The notes: generated by a model from the letters alone, not told the origin. A DNA stretch of 64,000 nucleotides from an uncultured Oscillospiraceae bacterium (GCA_934512135.1 CAKSWT010000016.1:1-64000); one strand, 5' to 3'. Shown: positions 52,444 through 60,833, numbered from the stretch's first letter. Numbers and translations: made by a program.

Positions 52444-53343
52444 TTATCTGCGTCCGGCACCGCCGCCGTGGCCGCCGCCTCCGCCGAAGCCGCCACCGCC
52501 AAAGCCGCCGAAACCGCCGCCTCGTCCGGCACCGCCGCCGAAGCCACCGCCTCCGCCGAAGCCCGGGCCGCCGAAGCCGCCGGGTCCCCGCGGTCCCCGT
52601 CCTCTCGGGGGACCAAAGCACCAGCTGGGACCCCCAAAGCACCAGAAGCCGGGATGGCGCATGGCATTGGTGAAGGCAAAGATCACCAGCACCACAACGA
52701 TCAACGTGAAGATCGTTCCCAGAATGTTCTGGATGATGCTGCCCACCTCATGGACCACAGCGGCTGCGCCGCCGCCAAAGCCCGCCTGGCGGTTCTGCTG
52801 AACCTGGGTGGAGCTGTAGCTGGACAGGCTCATATTATAGTAGCTTTCATACCAAGCAAAAATGGCCTGGACCGTGTCGTAGACTGCGGCATCATACCGG
52901 CCGCTGTCCAGGCTGTCATAGCAGTAATTTTCCAGGATATTCTCCAGGACCCCTGCGGAGAGGTCATCTTCAATACCGCTGCCGGAGGTGATCCAGCACT
53001 TTTTCTCCGCAGTCACCAGCACAAATACCGTGCCATTGTTGGCCTTTTTGTCCCCCACGCCCCACTGGTTCATGACCTCATAGGCGTATTCCTCGGTGTT
53101 GAGATCATTGAGAAATTCCAGGGTGACCACAGCCACCTGGCCGCCGCAGGCGTTGGTGAGGGCGATATTCTGCCGGTTGATATAGTCCTTGGTGGTCGAG
53201 GACAGGCACTGAGCGTCGTCCACATAGTAAACGCCGTGGTCCGCATCGGGAGGGGAGACTATGCTCGACGTCGCATACACCGGAGCCGTCAGCAGCCCCA
53301 CCAGCAGGGTCAGCGCCAGCAGCAAACTGGGAAATCTCTTCAT
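52444..53343 (-). CDS. TPM-domain membrane protein with glycine-rich tail
   Basis: The 299-residue protein has a signal peptide (MKRFPSLLLALTLLVGLLTA), then a TPM domain (GVYYVDDAQCLSSTTKDYIN, VVTLEFLNDLNTEEYAYEVM, WITSGSGIEDDLSAGVLENI). A membrane helix near residue 220 (TIFTLIVVVLVIFAFTN) and a Gly/Phe/Arg-rich C-terminal tail follow. TPM proteins (YgcG-like) accompany LemA proteins; a phosphatase role is proposed for plant relatives. Its start overlaps the lemA-like gene by 4 nt. Confidence 0.88.
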   Translation of the reverse strand: MKRFPSLLLALTLLVGLLTAPVYATSSIVSPPDADHGVYYVDDAQCLSSTTKDYINRQNIALTNACGGQVAVVTLEFLNDLNTEEYAYEVMNQWGVGDKKANNGTVFVLVTAEKKCWITSGSGIEDDLSAGVLENILENYCYDSLDSGRYDAAVYDTVQAIFAWYESYYNMSLSSYSSTQVQQNRQAGFGGGAAAVVHEVGSIIQNILGTIFTLIVVVLVIFAFTNAMRHPGFWCFGGPSWCFGPPRGRGPRGPGGFGGPGFGGGGGFGGGAGRGGGFGGFGGGGFGGGGGHGGGAGRR

Positions 53344-53885
53344 GCGTACTCCTCCACTTCCTCCACATCGGTTAAGGCCCCAAAGAGCTTCGCCGGGAAA
53401 CCGCCCAGCACATGGTCGTTAAAGTTCCTGGCCTGGGCATTGAAGCTGGAGGCCAGCTTGTCGATGCGCATTTCATAGGAGGCCAGATCCGCCATCAGGC
53501 TTTTGCGGTAGTCCTCGTCCTCCTGGGACAGATTTTGCCGCTGAAGGGTCCGGTCCAGCGCATCCACTGCGGCGGTCAGCCCCTGATTGGCCTCGTACTT
53601 GTCGTCAAACTCATCCTCGGTTTCCAGCTCCCGGCAGGCATCCTCCACCTCCTGAATCTCCGCCGCCGCGTCATAGTCTCCGGCGATTTTGCAGAGGTTC
53701 CGGGCGTACTCCACCCGGAGGTCCAGGTTAGTGGCTATACCATAGCCGCTGTCATCGACCCCCCGGTAAAAGGCCTCGGTGACCGTTTTTCGCTGGCCGG
53801 TGAGGCTCCGCCAGGAGCCAAACACCGTACCGAAGATCAATACCGCCGCCAATACCGTCCAGGCGGCCGCGGGTTTTTTCATCAT
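53340..53885 (-). CDS. LemA family protein
   Basis: The 181-residue protein has an N-terminal membrane helix (AAAWTVLAAVLIFGTVFGSW) and long helices. The C-terminal NAQARNFNDHVLGGFPAKLFG is the LemA motif (YN....FP..L.). The outer part is predicted to be a helical bundle outside the cell. It starts with tandem ATGs after GAGAGGAT, 3 nt after the telA-like stop, and overlaps the TPM gene by 4 nt (ATGA). The role in the envelope is unknown. Confidence 0.82.
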   Translation of the reverse strand: MMKKPAAAWTVLAAVLIFGTVFGSWRSLTGQRKTVTEAFYRGVDDSGYGIATNLDLRVEYARNLCKIAGDYDAAAEIQEVEDACRELETEDEFDDKYEANQGLTAAVDALDRTLQRQNLSQEDEDYRKSLMADLASYEMRIDKLASSFNAQARNFNDHVLGGFPAKLFGALTDVEEVEEYA

Positions 53886-53888
53886 GAA

Positions 53889-55028
53889 TTATCCTCTCAC
53901 TTCCAAGAGCTTCTGCTTGAGCTCTCCCTCGATGCGCCGGAGCTCCACCTCGGCCTCCTGCCGCTTCTGACGGCCCTCGGTCTGAATCTGGACCACCTCG
54001 TCCAGGGTAGAGATCAGGCTCTGGTTGGTATGCTGTAGGGTCTCGATGTCCACGATTCCCCGCTCGGACTCCTTGGCCGTCTCAATGGTGGCCATTTTCA
54101 GCATATCCGCGTTCTTCTTCAGCAGGTCATTGGTCATATCCGACACAGCCCGCTGGGCCTCCATGGCCTGCTTGGAATGGCTGATGCCCAGAGCCAGGAC
54201 CATCTGGCTCTTCCACAGGGGAATAGTATTTACCAGAGAGGTCTGGATCTTCTCGGACATCAGGGTGTCGTTGTTCTGGATCATGCGGATTTGGGGGCCC
54301 ATCTGAATGGAGATCTGCCGGGTGAGCTTCAGGTCATAGAGCTTCTTTTCAAACCGGTCGCACATGGCGGCGTAGTCGTTGGCCGCCTGGGCGTCCTCGG
54401 GAAGATTGGAGGCCTTGGCCTTGTCATAAAGCGCCACCAGGGTGGTGCTCCGCTCCTCTGCCAGCTTCTTTTCTCCGGCCAGAATGTACATGGTCAGCTG
54501 CTTAAAATAGTCCAGGTTCTTTTCATACATCTGGTCCAGCAGCGCCACGTCCTTCAGCAGCGTCACCTGATGGCCCTCCAGCTGCTCGGCGATCTTGTCC
54601 ACATTGGCCTCTGCCTTGTCGTACTTGATCTTCATGTTCTGGACATTGTTGGAGGCCTTTTTAAACATGCCGAACAGGCCCTTTTTCTCCTCCTCCGGCG
54701 CAGAAAAGCCCTTGAGCTCCGCCACCAGAGAGGAGACCATATCTCCCAGCTCTCCCATGTCCTTGGTGCGCACCGCACCCAGCGTGGTCTCGGAGAAATT
54801 TGCGATATTCTTCTGGGCCGCTGCGCCGTACTGGAGCACCAGGCCGGAATTGGTCAGGTCGATTTTCTCCGCAAAGTCCAGCACCGCCTTCTGTTCCGCC
54901 GGGGAAAGGGTGGAAAGGTCCGGGCCGGCCTCGGGAACGGGCTTCTTCTCCTCCTGGGCAGTCAGCTCCAGCTCCGGGGCGGTGGTGAGCTCAGGGGTCA
55001 GGGTCAGTTCAGGAATTTTCTCGTCCAT
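53889..55028 (-). CDS. TelA family toxic-anion-resistance-like protein
   Basis: The 379-residue cytoplasmic, highly helical protein belongs to the TelA/YaaN family. DLTNSGLVLQYGAAAQKNIA, LTMYILAGEKKLAEERST and MGPQIRMIQNNDTLMSEKIQ are characteristic. It is associated with tellurite and membrane-stress tolerance in other Firmicutes; the mechanism is unclear. It follows the XpaC-like gene by 12 nt, the common xpaC-telA pair. Confidence 0.92.
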   Translation of the reverse strand: MDEKIPELTLTPELTTAPELELTAQEEKKPVPEAGPDLSTLSPAEQKAVLDFAEKIDLTNSGLVLQYGAAAQKNIANFSETTLGAVRTKDMGELGDMVSSLVAELKGFSAPEEEKKGLFGMFKKASNNVQNMKIKYDKAEANVDKIAEQLEGHQVTLLKDVALLDQMYEKNLDYFKQLTMYILAGEKKLAEERSTTLVALYDKAKASNLPEDAQAANDYAAMCDRFEKKLYDLKLTRQISIQMGPQIRMIQNNDTLMSEKIQTSLVNTIPLWKSQMVLALGISHSKQAMEAQRAVSDMTNDLLKKNADMLKMATIETAKESERGIVDIETLQHTNQSLISTLDEVVQIQTEGRQKRQEAEVELRRIEGELKQKLLEVRG

Positions 55029-55040
55029 GATTCTCTCTCC

Positions 55041-55691
55041 TTATCCATTGATATCAAATTTCTGTGATTCTGCCAGCAGGCCCTCGGACTCCATCATCCG
55101 CTGCATCACCTGGATGTCTGCGGTGACGTCCATGGCCTGATTTTCATAGAGATTGTCCAGCTGCTTTTGGAATGCCGTCTCCACCTTGGCCAGCATATCC
55201 TGGATTTTTTCCATGGTGGAGGTGATATTCTCCCCCTGGGCCTGCTGCCGCTCCAGCGCGCGGTACCGCTGAAGGAGGCTGACGGTGGTGGGCAGGTAGT
55301 AGTTCAGGAACTTTCGGGTCTGCCCCAGTCGGGACGGATCCTCCTCCAGCGCCTGAAAAATCTTTCCGCCCAGCGTCTCCAGGGCCTCCACCTGCTGCCG
55401 CAGAGCGGGGCTCTGGGTCCCCAGGGTGTGAAGCTGCTCCAGCTGTCCCCTGCCCTTTTCAATGAGGGCATCCACCTCCGGGTCGCCGGAGTCCGGCGGA
55501 GCCTGGGGCAGCTCCACCTCCTCCACGGTTCCCGGGAAGAAGCGCTTCATCAGGAAATAGCCCCCCAAGGTAATGACACCGTAGAGCAGATAATGCCAGA
55601 GCTGGTACATGGGAAGAAGCAGGCAGCACAGCAGCCAGATCCCCCCGGCGGTGTAAATAGGAATTACAGATGGATGGCGTATATTTTTCAA
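55041..55691 (-). CDS. XpaC-like 5-bromo-4-chloroindolyl phosphate hydrolysis family protein
   Basis: The 216-residue protein has two N-terminal membrane helices (VIPIYTAGGIWLLCCLLLPM and LWHYLLYGVITLGGYFLM), then a coiled-coil cytoplasmic domain (ENITSTMEKIQDMLAKVETA). This is the XpaC layout. The start is a TTG at 55691 supported by GAAGGTGA 7 nt upstream. It is first in a five-gene minus-strand cluster with a strong promoter, next to ilvA on the other strand. Confidence 0.85.
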   Translation of the reverse strand: MKNIRHPSVIPIYTAGGIWLLCCLLLPMYQLWHYLLYGVITLGGYFLMKRFFPGTVEEVELPQAPPDSGDPEVDALIEKGRGQLEQLHTLGTQSPALRQQVEALETLGGKIFQALEEDPSRLGQTRKFLNYYLPTTVSLLQRYRALERQQAQGENITSTMEKIQDMLAKVETAFQKQLDNLYENQAMDVTADIQVMQRMMESEGLLAESQKFDING

Positions 55692-55714
55692 TTTAATTCA
55701 CCTTCTATGGGTTC

Positions 55715-55743
55715 ATTTTACCGCATCCCGCTTTTCCTGTCAA
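55715..55743 (-). promoter_or_regulatory. Promoter of the xpaC-telA cluster
   Basis: On the minus strand a perfect TTGACA (55743-55738) and TAAAAT (55720-55715) are 17 nt apart. Confidence 0.8.
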
Positions 55744-55759
55744 GAATTATCGGCGGCAG

Positions 55760-55788
55760 TTGACACCCCTGACATTTCATATTATACT
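55760..55788 (+). promoter_or_regulatory. ilvA promoter
   Basis: A perfect TTGACA (55760-55765), 17-nt spacer and TATACT (55783-55788). The -35 boxes of this and the divergent xpaC promoter are only 16 bp apart. The leader to ilvA is about 115 nt, with a GC-rich hairpin near 55861-55880. Confidence 0.8.
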
Positions 55789-55911
55789 GATTATTATAAT
55801 TCTTCCGGCAGGAGATTTCCATCCATTTTTCTTGGATTTACATTTTATTTACCACTTCGCGCCCCAGGCGCCGGCGACCGGGAGAAATTCAAGCAAAGAA
55901 GGGATTCCACC

Positions 55912-57132
55912 ATGATGACACTAAACGAATTTCGGCAGGCGAGAGATCTTCTGTCCGGAATCCTGTCCAACACCGACCTGGTCTACAGCCCCCATTTCTC
56001 CGCGGGCTGCGGCGGCCAGGTGTATTTAAAGCCGGAAAATATGCAGCTCACCGGAGCCTATAAGGTCCGGGGCGCCTGCTTCAAGGTCTCCACCCTCACC
56101 GACGAGGAAAAAGCCCGGGGTCTGGTCACGGCCTCCGCCGGAAACCACGCCCAAGGGGTGGCCTTTGCCGCCCAGCGGGCCGGCGTCCCCGCCACCATTG
56201 TCATGCCCACCACCACCCCCCTGGTGAAGGTCAACAACACCAAGGCCTACGGCGCCAACGTGGTCATTCACGGGGACTGCTTTGACGAGGCCGCCGCAGA
56301 GGCTGCGCGGCTCTCTCAGGAGGAGGGGCTGACCTATGTCCACCCCTTTAACGACCTGACCGTAGCCACTGGTCAGGGCACCATTGCCTACGAGATTTTC
56401 AAGGATCTCCCCGACGTGGACATGATCCTGGTGCCCATCGGCGGCGGCGGACTGGCTGCCGGCGTTTCCACCCTGGCAAAGCTCCTCAACCCCAACGTAA
56501 AGGTCATCGGCGTGGAGCCGGAGGGCGCCGCCTCTATGAAAGCCGCCTTGGCTGCCGGTCATCCGGTGACGCTGCCCGCAGTGAACACCATTGCCGACGG
56601 CGTAGCCGTCAAAACCGTCGGGGACCAGGTGTTCCCCTATGTCCAGGCCAATCTGGACGGCATTGTCACCATCAGCGACGACGAGCTGGTGGAGACCTTC
56701 CTGGACATGATGGAGAAGCACAAAATGGTGGTGGAGAACTCCGGTCTGCTCACCGTGGCGGCGCTCCAGCACATCGACTGCAAGGGCAAGTTTGTGGTGC
56801 CCATTCTCAGCGGCGGCAACATGGACGTAATCACCATGAGCAGCCTCATCCAGCACGGACTGATTCACCGGGGCCGGGTCTTTACCTTCTCGGTGATGCT
56901 GCCGGACCGTCCCGGAGAGCTGCTCCGGGTGGCTCAGATTGTGGCGGAACAGCAGGGCAACATCATCAAGCTGGAGCACAATCAGTTTGTCTCCATCAAC
57001 CGTCAGGCGGAGGTGGAGCTCCGGGTGACCCTGGAGGCCTTTGGCCACAGCCACAAGCAGGCCATTGTCCAGGCTCTGGAGGACCAGGGCTATTCCGTTC
57101 AAATTGTCCCGGCCACTGCCACATTCGGGTAA
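55912..57132 (+). CDS. ilvA: Threonine ammonia-lyase with C-terminal ACT domain
   Basis: The 406-residue PLP enzyme makes 2-oxobutanoate from threonine. The PLP lysine is in QLTGAYKVRGACFK (Lys about 51), the phosphate loop in VPIGGGGLAAGVS. A single ACT-type domain (RVFTFSVMLPDRPGELLRVA) covers about residues 325-403, the short form shared by TdcB-like and some IlvA enzymes, so it could be biosynthetic or catabolic. GAAGGGA precedes tandem ATGs. The rpe gene follows 15 bp downstream. Confidence 0.94.
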   Translation: MMTLNEFRQARDLLSGILSNTDLVYSPHFSAGCGGQVYLKPENMQLTGAYKVRGACFKVSTLTDEEKARGLVTASAGNHAQGVAFAAQRAGVPATIVMPTTTPLVKVNNTKAYGANVVIHGDCFDEAAAEAARLSQEEGLTYVHPFNDLTVATGQGTIAYEIFKDLPDVDMILVPIGGGGLAAGVSTLAKLLNPNVKVIGVEPEGAASMKAALAAGHPVTLPAVNTIADGVAVKTVGDQVFPYVQANLDGIVTISDDELVETFLDMMEKHKMVVENSGLLTVAALQHIDCKGKFVVPILSGGNMDVITMSSLIQHGLIHRGRVFTFSVMLPDRPGELLRVAQIVAEQQGNIIKLEHNQFVSINRQAEVELRVTLEAFGHSHKQAIVQALEDQGYSVQIVPATATFG

Positions 57133-57147
57133 AACAGGAGGAACATT

Positions 57148-57804
57148 ATGGCAAAAGTTGCACCATCTATCCTTTCGGCTGACTTTGTCAACCTGGAACG
57201 GGATATTCACCATATCGCCCAGTGCGGGGCGGATTACGTCCACATCGACGTAATGGACGGCATTTTCGTCCCCAACATCACCATCGGCATCCCCGTGGTG
57301 TCCGCCATCCGAAAGATCACCCACCTGCCCCTGGACGTCCATCTGATGATCGACCGTCCCCTGCGGTATGTGGACCAATTCTGCGACGCCGGGGCAGACA
57401 TTCTCACCATCCATGTGGAGGCGGACACCCAGGAGCACAACCTGGAGGCCCTTCGCCGGATCCGCCAAAAGGGCGTCCGGGCCGCCGTATCCATCAAGCC
57501 CGGAACCCCCGCCTCCGCGGTGGACCCCTATGTGGATCTGGTGGACATGATTCTGGTGATGACCGTGGAGCCGGGCTTCGGCGGTCAGAAGTTTATGGAG
57601 GACATGATGCCCAAGGTCCGTGCCCTTCGGAAGATCATCGACGTGCGCATTCCCGGCGTGGAGCTGGAGGTGGACGGCGGCGTAAACCTGGAAACCGCAA
57701 AAACCTGCGTTGAGTCCGGGGCCAATGTGCTGGTGGCCGGATCCGCCCTGTTCCGGGCGCCGGATACGGCGGAATTCATCCACAGCATCCAGACCACCGT
57801 CTGA
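57148..57804 (+). CDS. rpe: Ribulose-phosphate 3-epimerase
   Basis: The 218-residue TIM-barrel enzyme of the pentose phosphate pathway. VAPSILSADFVNLERDI, YVHIDVMDGIFVPNITIG, HLMIDRPLRYVDQF and MTVEPGFGGQKFM hold the metal and phosphate ligands. GGAGG lies 6 nt before the ATG. It is in an operon with ilvA and ends within repeat copy C. Confidence 0.97.
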   Translation: MAKVAPSILSADFVNLERDIHHIAQCGADYVHIDVMDGIFVPNITIGIPVVSAIRKITHLPLDVHLMIDRPLRYVDQFCDAGADILTIHVEADTQEHNLEALRRIRQKGVRAAVSIKPGTPASAVDPYVDLVDMILVMTVEPGFGGQKFMEDMMPKVRALRKIIDVRIPGVELEVDGGVNLETAKTCVESGANVLVAGSALFRAPDTAEFIHSIQTTV

Positions 57805-57848
57805 GACGACCAAATAATCTGGAAGGCTCTTCCGACATAGGAATTGAC
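57801..57848 (+). repeat. Interspersed element, copy C (minimal form)
   Basis: Starting at the rpe stop, CTGAGAC is followed by the hairpin TGGAAGGCTCTTCCGACA, as in copy A, and ends near AATTGACG. About 45 bp long. The resemblance to copy A spans roughly the first 40 bp. Confidence 0.45.
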
Positions 57849-57875
57849 GTCCAGCCCTCCGGGCTGGGCGTTTTT
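57848..57875 (+). terminator. rpe terminator
   Basis: A 7-bp stem (57851-57857 with 57861-57867), TCC loop, extended by ACG/CGT pairing, then a T5 run. Confidence 0.88.
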
Positions 57876-57931
57876 GTCCCATTCCCGTTTTAGTTTCGAA
57901 ATTTTTTGTTACACTTTTTTCATTTTTAGAC

Positions 57932-57960
57932 TGTTCAAATCCCAGAACCTGTGTTATAAT
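57932..57960 (+). promoter_or_regulatory. Promoter of the 208-residue lipoprotein gene
   Basis: A perfect TATAAT (57955-57960) with a weak TGTTCA 17 nt upstream, 46 nt before the ATG. Confidence 0.5.
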
Positions 57961-58005
57961 CTCATCAACACATGATGACATCACGACTGGAAAGGAGCGG
58001 TCTCT

Positions 58006-58632
58006 ATGACCAAACGTCGTTTCTCCATTCTCTTTCTTGCGGCGGTGACCCTGCTCAGCCTCTGCGCCTGCGGCCGCACCACCCTGGATTCCTCCGCCCC
58101 CGAGGGCCTTCAGACCTTCGGCGCACAGGTGAATCCCTCGGCGCAGCCCTCCACCGGCCAGACGGTCAACGGCGTCCCCGTGACCCCCGGTGCATCCAAC
58201 AACCCCTCCGGCGGCGGCACCATTATCGAGGACAACGCCCAGAGCTCCGGACAGCCCACCTCCTCTCCCAGTGGTAACGGAAACGGCGGTGGAAACGGCG
58301 GCGGAAACGGCGGCGGCAGCTCCACCACCCCCACGCCCACCAAGACGCCAACCCCCAGCACTTCCCCCACGCCTACGCCTTATTCCAGCCCCGCCATCTC
58401 CCCTCCGGCTCCGGCTTCCACCGCCTCCCCGGATGAGGCCGAGGCCTATATTGGAAAGCCCCTGTCCGATTTGATTGCCGACCTGGGCTATCCCATTCGC
58501 TCGGACTATGAGGACATCGACGAGGATGACCCCTCTGCCGGGAAAATCGGCACCCTGTATTTCGACGGCTTTACTGTCACCACCAAGCGGGACAGCACCG
58601 GGGAATACATCACCGAGGTTACACGGAATTGA
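58006..58632 (+). CDS. Predicted lipoprotein with Gly- and Thr/Pro-rich linker
   Basis: The 208-residue protein has a signal peptide ending in a lipobox (VTLLSLCACG, Cys at about 20 or 22). A low-complexity linker follows (NGNGGGNGGGNGGG, then TPTPTKTPTPSTSPTPTPY), then a small C-terminal domain (residues about 140-208, EAYIGKPLSDLIADLGYPIR and YFDGFTVTTKRDSTGEYI) likely to fold outside the cell. I do not recognise the domain. AAAGGAG lies 8 nt upstream of the ATG. It is monocistronic with promoter and terminator. Confidence 0.8.
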   Translation: MTKRRFSILFLAAVTLLSLCACGRTTLDSSAPEGLQTFGAQVNPSAQPSTGQTVNGVPVTPGASNNPSGGGTIIEDNAQSSGQPTSSPSGNGNGGGNGGGNGGGSSTTPTPTKTPTPSTSPTPTPYSSPAISPPAPASTASPDEAEAYIGKPLSDLIADLGYPIRSDYEDIDEDDPSAGKIGTLYFDGFTVTTKRDSTGEYITEVTRN

Positions 58633-58641
58633 CCTGCATCG

Positions 58642-58673
58642 AAAAAGCTGTGCCCATTTGGACACAGCTTTTT
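58642..58673 (+). terminator. Terminator of the lipoprotein gene
   Basis: A perfect 11-bp stem (58642-58652 with 58663-58673, 10-nt loop) whose right arm ends in a T5 run. Confidence 0.88.
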
Positions 58674-58727
58674 CCTATTCAGAATACATACGGTTGAAAA
58701 ACGAATCAAATCGCCCCCATTCACTTC

Positions 58728-58756
58728 TTGCCATTTGCGGAATAAGAATGTATACT
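58728..58756 (+). promoter_or_regulatory. Promoter of the beta-helix/GGP gene
   Basis: TTGCCA (58728-58733), 17-nt spacer, TATACT (58751-58756). The transcript leader contains a 7-bp hairpin (58784-58800) just before the ribosome binding site. Confidence 0.65.
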
Positions 58757-58825
58757 TATTACTGTTAGAAGTCAAACTGGCTTCTTCGGCCTTTGGCCGA
58801 ATCTATAATGCAAAGGAGAATATTC

Positions 58826-60700
58826 ATGAAAACCTTTACAGCTCCTGAGGGCAAGCTGGTCACCGTTCTGGTGGACGGCGTTGAGGTTTCCTATGTGCCG
58901 GGACAGGAATATCCCGACAATGCGGAATTCGTCGTCACCTCCCCCATGACCAATCAGCCCGCCAGCTTCGATAAGCGCGGCATCGAGCCTTACCGTGCCG
59001 CCGTTATGGTCAACGAGCAGGGTGTGGATGAGGCCAACTCCGTGAAGGGCGCCATCCAGGGCGGCACCGTCACTGCCGATGGTATGGACGGGGTAGAGAT
59101 TCACTCCACCTCCGACGACTTCTCTGCCGTGGTCTCCGTCGGCGGCAAGTACACCATCAAGAATTCCGTACTGAACTTTGACACCAAGTCCGACGGCAAG
59201 CACGTCTGCGACTTCTCCGGCTACGGCTCCGTTCTGGCAGGCTTCCAGGGCGCACAGCTCACCGTGGAGAAGACCCAGATCAACTCCGTGGGCGTGGCAA
59301 AGCCCGCACTTTTCTGCGACGACCGTTCCGAGTGCCTGTTTAAGGACTGCAACGTCACCGTCCGGGGTGGCAGACTCTATGACGGCTATGTGAACTCCGC
59401 CAACCAGAAGACCATGGTGGCGCCCCCCTGGGTGCTGGGCATCGGCGGCAACGCCCGGGGCATCAACCTGGAAGGTGACCGGGGCACCGCTTACGTTGTG
59501 GACACCTGCTTCAAGGCCAACCAGTGGGGTGTGCTCTCCACCGACGCCGGCCAGAACATGCACCTGTATGTGGCGGACTCCGACATGATCCTTCTGGGCG
59601 AGAACGTCCCCTTCTCCGACACCAAGGACCCCTATTCCACCAAGTATGGCTCCGGCTACGGCTCTTACATCATCGGCAACGCCTATGAGGAGTTCTCCGG
59701 CGTAGACATCAAGGTCGGCACCCACGGCGCCGTTCTCCGCGGCGGCACCGCTGTCTACAAGTCCTCCAAGGGCACCATCAAGTTCGTCTCTCCCATCACC
59801 GGCGAGACGGTCTATGAGGCACCCGGCAAGGGCCGCATCACCCGCATCGACTGCGAATTCGGCATCATGGCCCACGGCGACGGAAAGATCGTCTTTACCG
59901 AGGGCACCGAGGTCAACGCAAATAACGCTGTGTTCCTGCTGAAGTCCGGCGGCGTCACCTGTGACGTAGAGGACGGCGCCAAGCTGAACTCCGGCAACGG
60001 CGTCATTCTCCAGATGATGGACGACGACGACAACCTGGTCGGCGCCAAGATGACCGACGCAGGCCCCATGTTCAACACCGAGTTCAACGAGTTGCCCGGC
60101 TGGCCCTCCGAGAACGGTCAGATCACCTCCAAGATGCCCGCTCCCAGCTTTGATCCCATGGCTGGCGGTCCCGGTGGCCCCGGCGGTCCTGGTGGTCCCG
60201 GTGGCCCCGGTGGTCCTGGCGGCCCTGGTGGTCCTGGCGGCCCTGGTGGTCCTGGCGGTCCTGGTGGTCCCGGTGGCCCCGGCGGGATGGCAATGGCCAA
60301 GCCCGACACCTTCCTGAACGCCACCAACGTCACCCTGAACGGCAACGTCTACAACGGTACCGGCTACTATGGCCAGAAGCCCAAGCCCCTGTTTGTAACC
60401 CTGGGCAAGGGCGCAGTGCTCAACGGCGCAGTTTCCGCCACTGAGACCCGTCACATCGACGAGAACGGCAACCAGAACACCCACTTCACCATCAAGGAGT
60501 TCTACCACCTGGCCCATGTGGAGAACCGCAACTTCTTCAACGGCGACAACACCGTAGAGGTCACGCTGAAGGACGGTGCTGTCTGGAACGTCACCGCTCC
60601 CGGCATCATCAACAAGCTCACCGTGGGCGAGGGCTGCACCCTCAACGGCACGGTCACCGAGAATGCCGACGGCACGCTCACCGTTGCCCCCAAGGCGTAA
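58826..60700 (+). CDS. Beta-helix-like protein with Gly-Gly-Pro repeat tract
   Basis: The 624-residue protein is rich in short beta repeats (GGTVTADGMDGVEIHSTSD, LTVEKTQINSVGVAKPALF, DCEFGIMAHGDGKIVFTEG), typical of right-handed beta-helix or pectate-lyase-like solenoids. At about residues 447-487 there are 13 GGP triplets, then the solenoid-like pattern resumes (FLNATNVTLNGNVYNGTG). There is no signal peptide or membrane segment: the protein begins MKTFTAPEGKLVTVLVDGVE. AAAGGAGAA precedes the ATG. Codon choice (AAG, AAC, ATC, TTC) suggests high expression. Function unknown; structural or substrate-binding roles are possible. Confidence 0.85.
   Translation: MKTFTAPEGKLVTVLVDGVEVSYVPGQEYPDNAEFVVTSPMTNQPASFDKRGIEPYRAAVMVNEQGVDEANSVKGAIQGGTVTADGMDGVEIHSTSDDFSAVVSVGGKYTIKNSVLNFDTKSDGKHVCDFSGYGSVLAGFQGAQLTVEKTQINSVGVAKPALFCDDRSECLFKDCNVTVRGGRLYDGYVNSANQKTMVAPPWVLGIGGNARGINLEGDRGTAYVVDTCFKANQWGVLSTDAGQNMHLYVADSDMILLGENVPFSDTKDPYSTKYGSGYGSYIIGNAYEEFSGVDIKVGTHGAVLRGGTAVYKSSKGTIKFVSPITGETVYEAPGKGRITRIDCEFGIMAHGDGKIVFTEGTEVNANNAVFLLKSGGVTCDVEDGAKLNSGNGVILQMMDDDDNLVGAKMTDAGPMFNTEFNELPGWPSENGQITSKMPAPSFDPMAGGPGGPGGPGGPGGPGGPGGPGGPGGPGGPGGPGGPGGPGGMAMAKPDTFLNATNVTLNGNVYNGTGYYGQKPKPLFVTLGKGAVLNGAVSATETRHIDENGNQNTHFTIKEFYHLAHVENRNFFNGDNTVEVTLKDGAVWNVTAPGIINKLTVGEGCTLNGTVTENADGTLTVAPKA
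60164..60286 (+). repeat. In-frame 9-bp repeat coding Gly-Gly-Pro
   Basis: 13 units of GGN GGN CCN (60164-60280) plus a final GG pair. Synonymous third positions differ between units (GGC/GGT, CCC/CCT), so it is not a recent slippage product and the peptide seems to be maintained. Confidence 0.95.
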
Positions 60701-60720
60701 ATCATTTCTAAGTCATTTCC

Positions 60721-60751
60721 AAGACCCGGCAGCCTCCCGCTGCCGGGTCTT
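60721..60751 (+). terminator. Terminator of the beta-helix/GGP gene
   Basis: A perfect 12-bp stem (60721-60732 with 60740-60751, 7-nt loop). The right arm ends TCTT; no longer T-run. Confidence 0.7.
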
Positions 60752-60828
60752 GAGCCTATCGAAAGGGACTGCAACCGGGTGGAGCGATGCTCTACGTTTT
60801 TTCATCGGTTGCTGCACTTCACTTGACA
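60750..60828 (+). repeat. Interspersed element, copy D
   Basis: It starts TTGAGCCTATCGAAA directly on the terminator's right arm (compare TTTGAGACTGTCGAAA of copy A). It contains an inverted repeat 60771-60777/60806-60812 and ends ACTTGACA. About 79 bp. Confidence 0.4.
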
Positions 60829-60833
60829 ATCCA

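Noticed and set aside
56026..58665. 879-codon minus-strand frame opposite ilvA and rpe
   Set aside because: It is antisense to two well-supported enzymes; its Gly/Val/His-rich composition is a shadow artefact.
58772..60517. 581-codon minus-strand frame opposite the GGP gene
   Set aside because: A shadow of the repeat-containing gene; no start signal.
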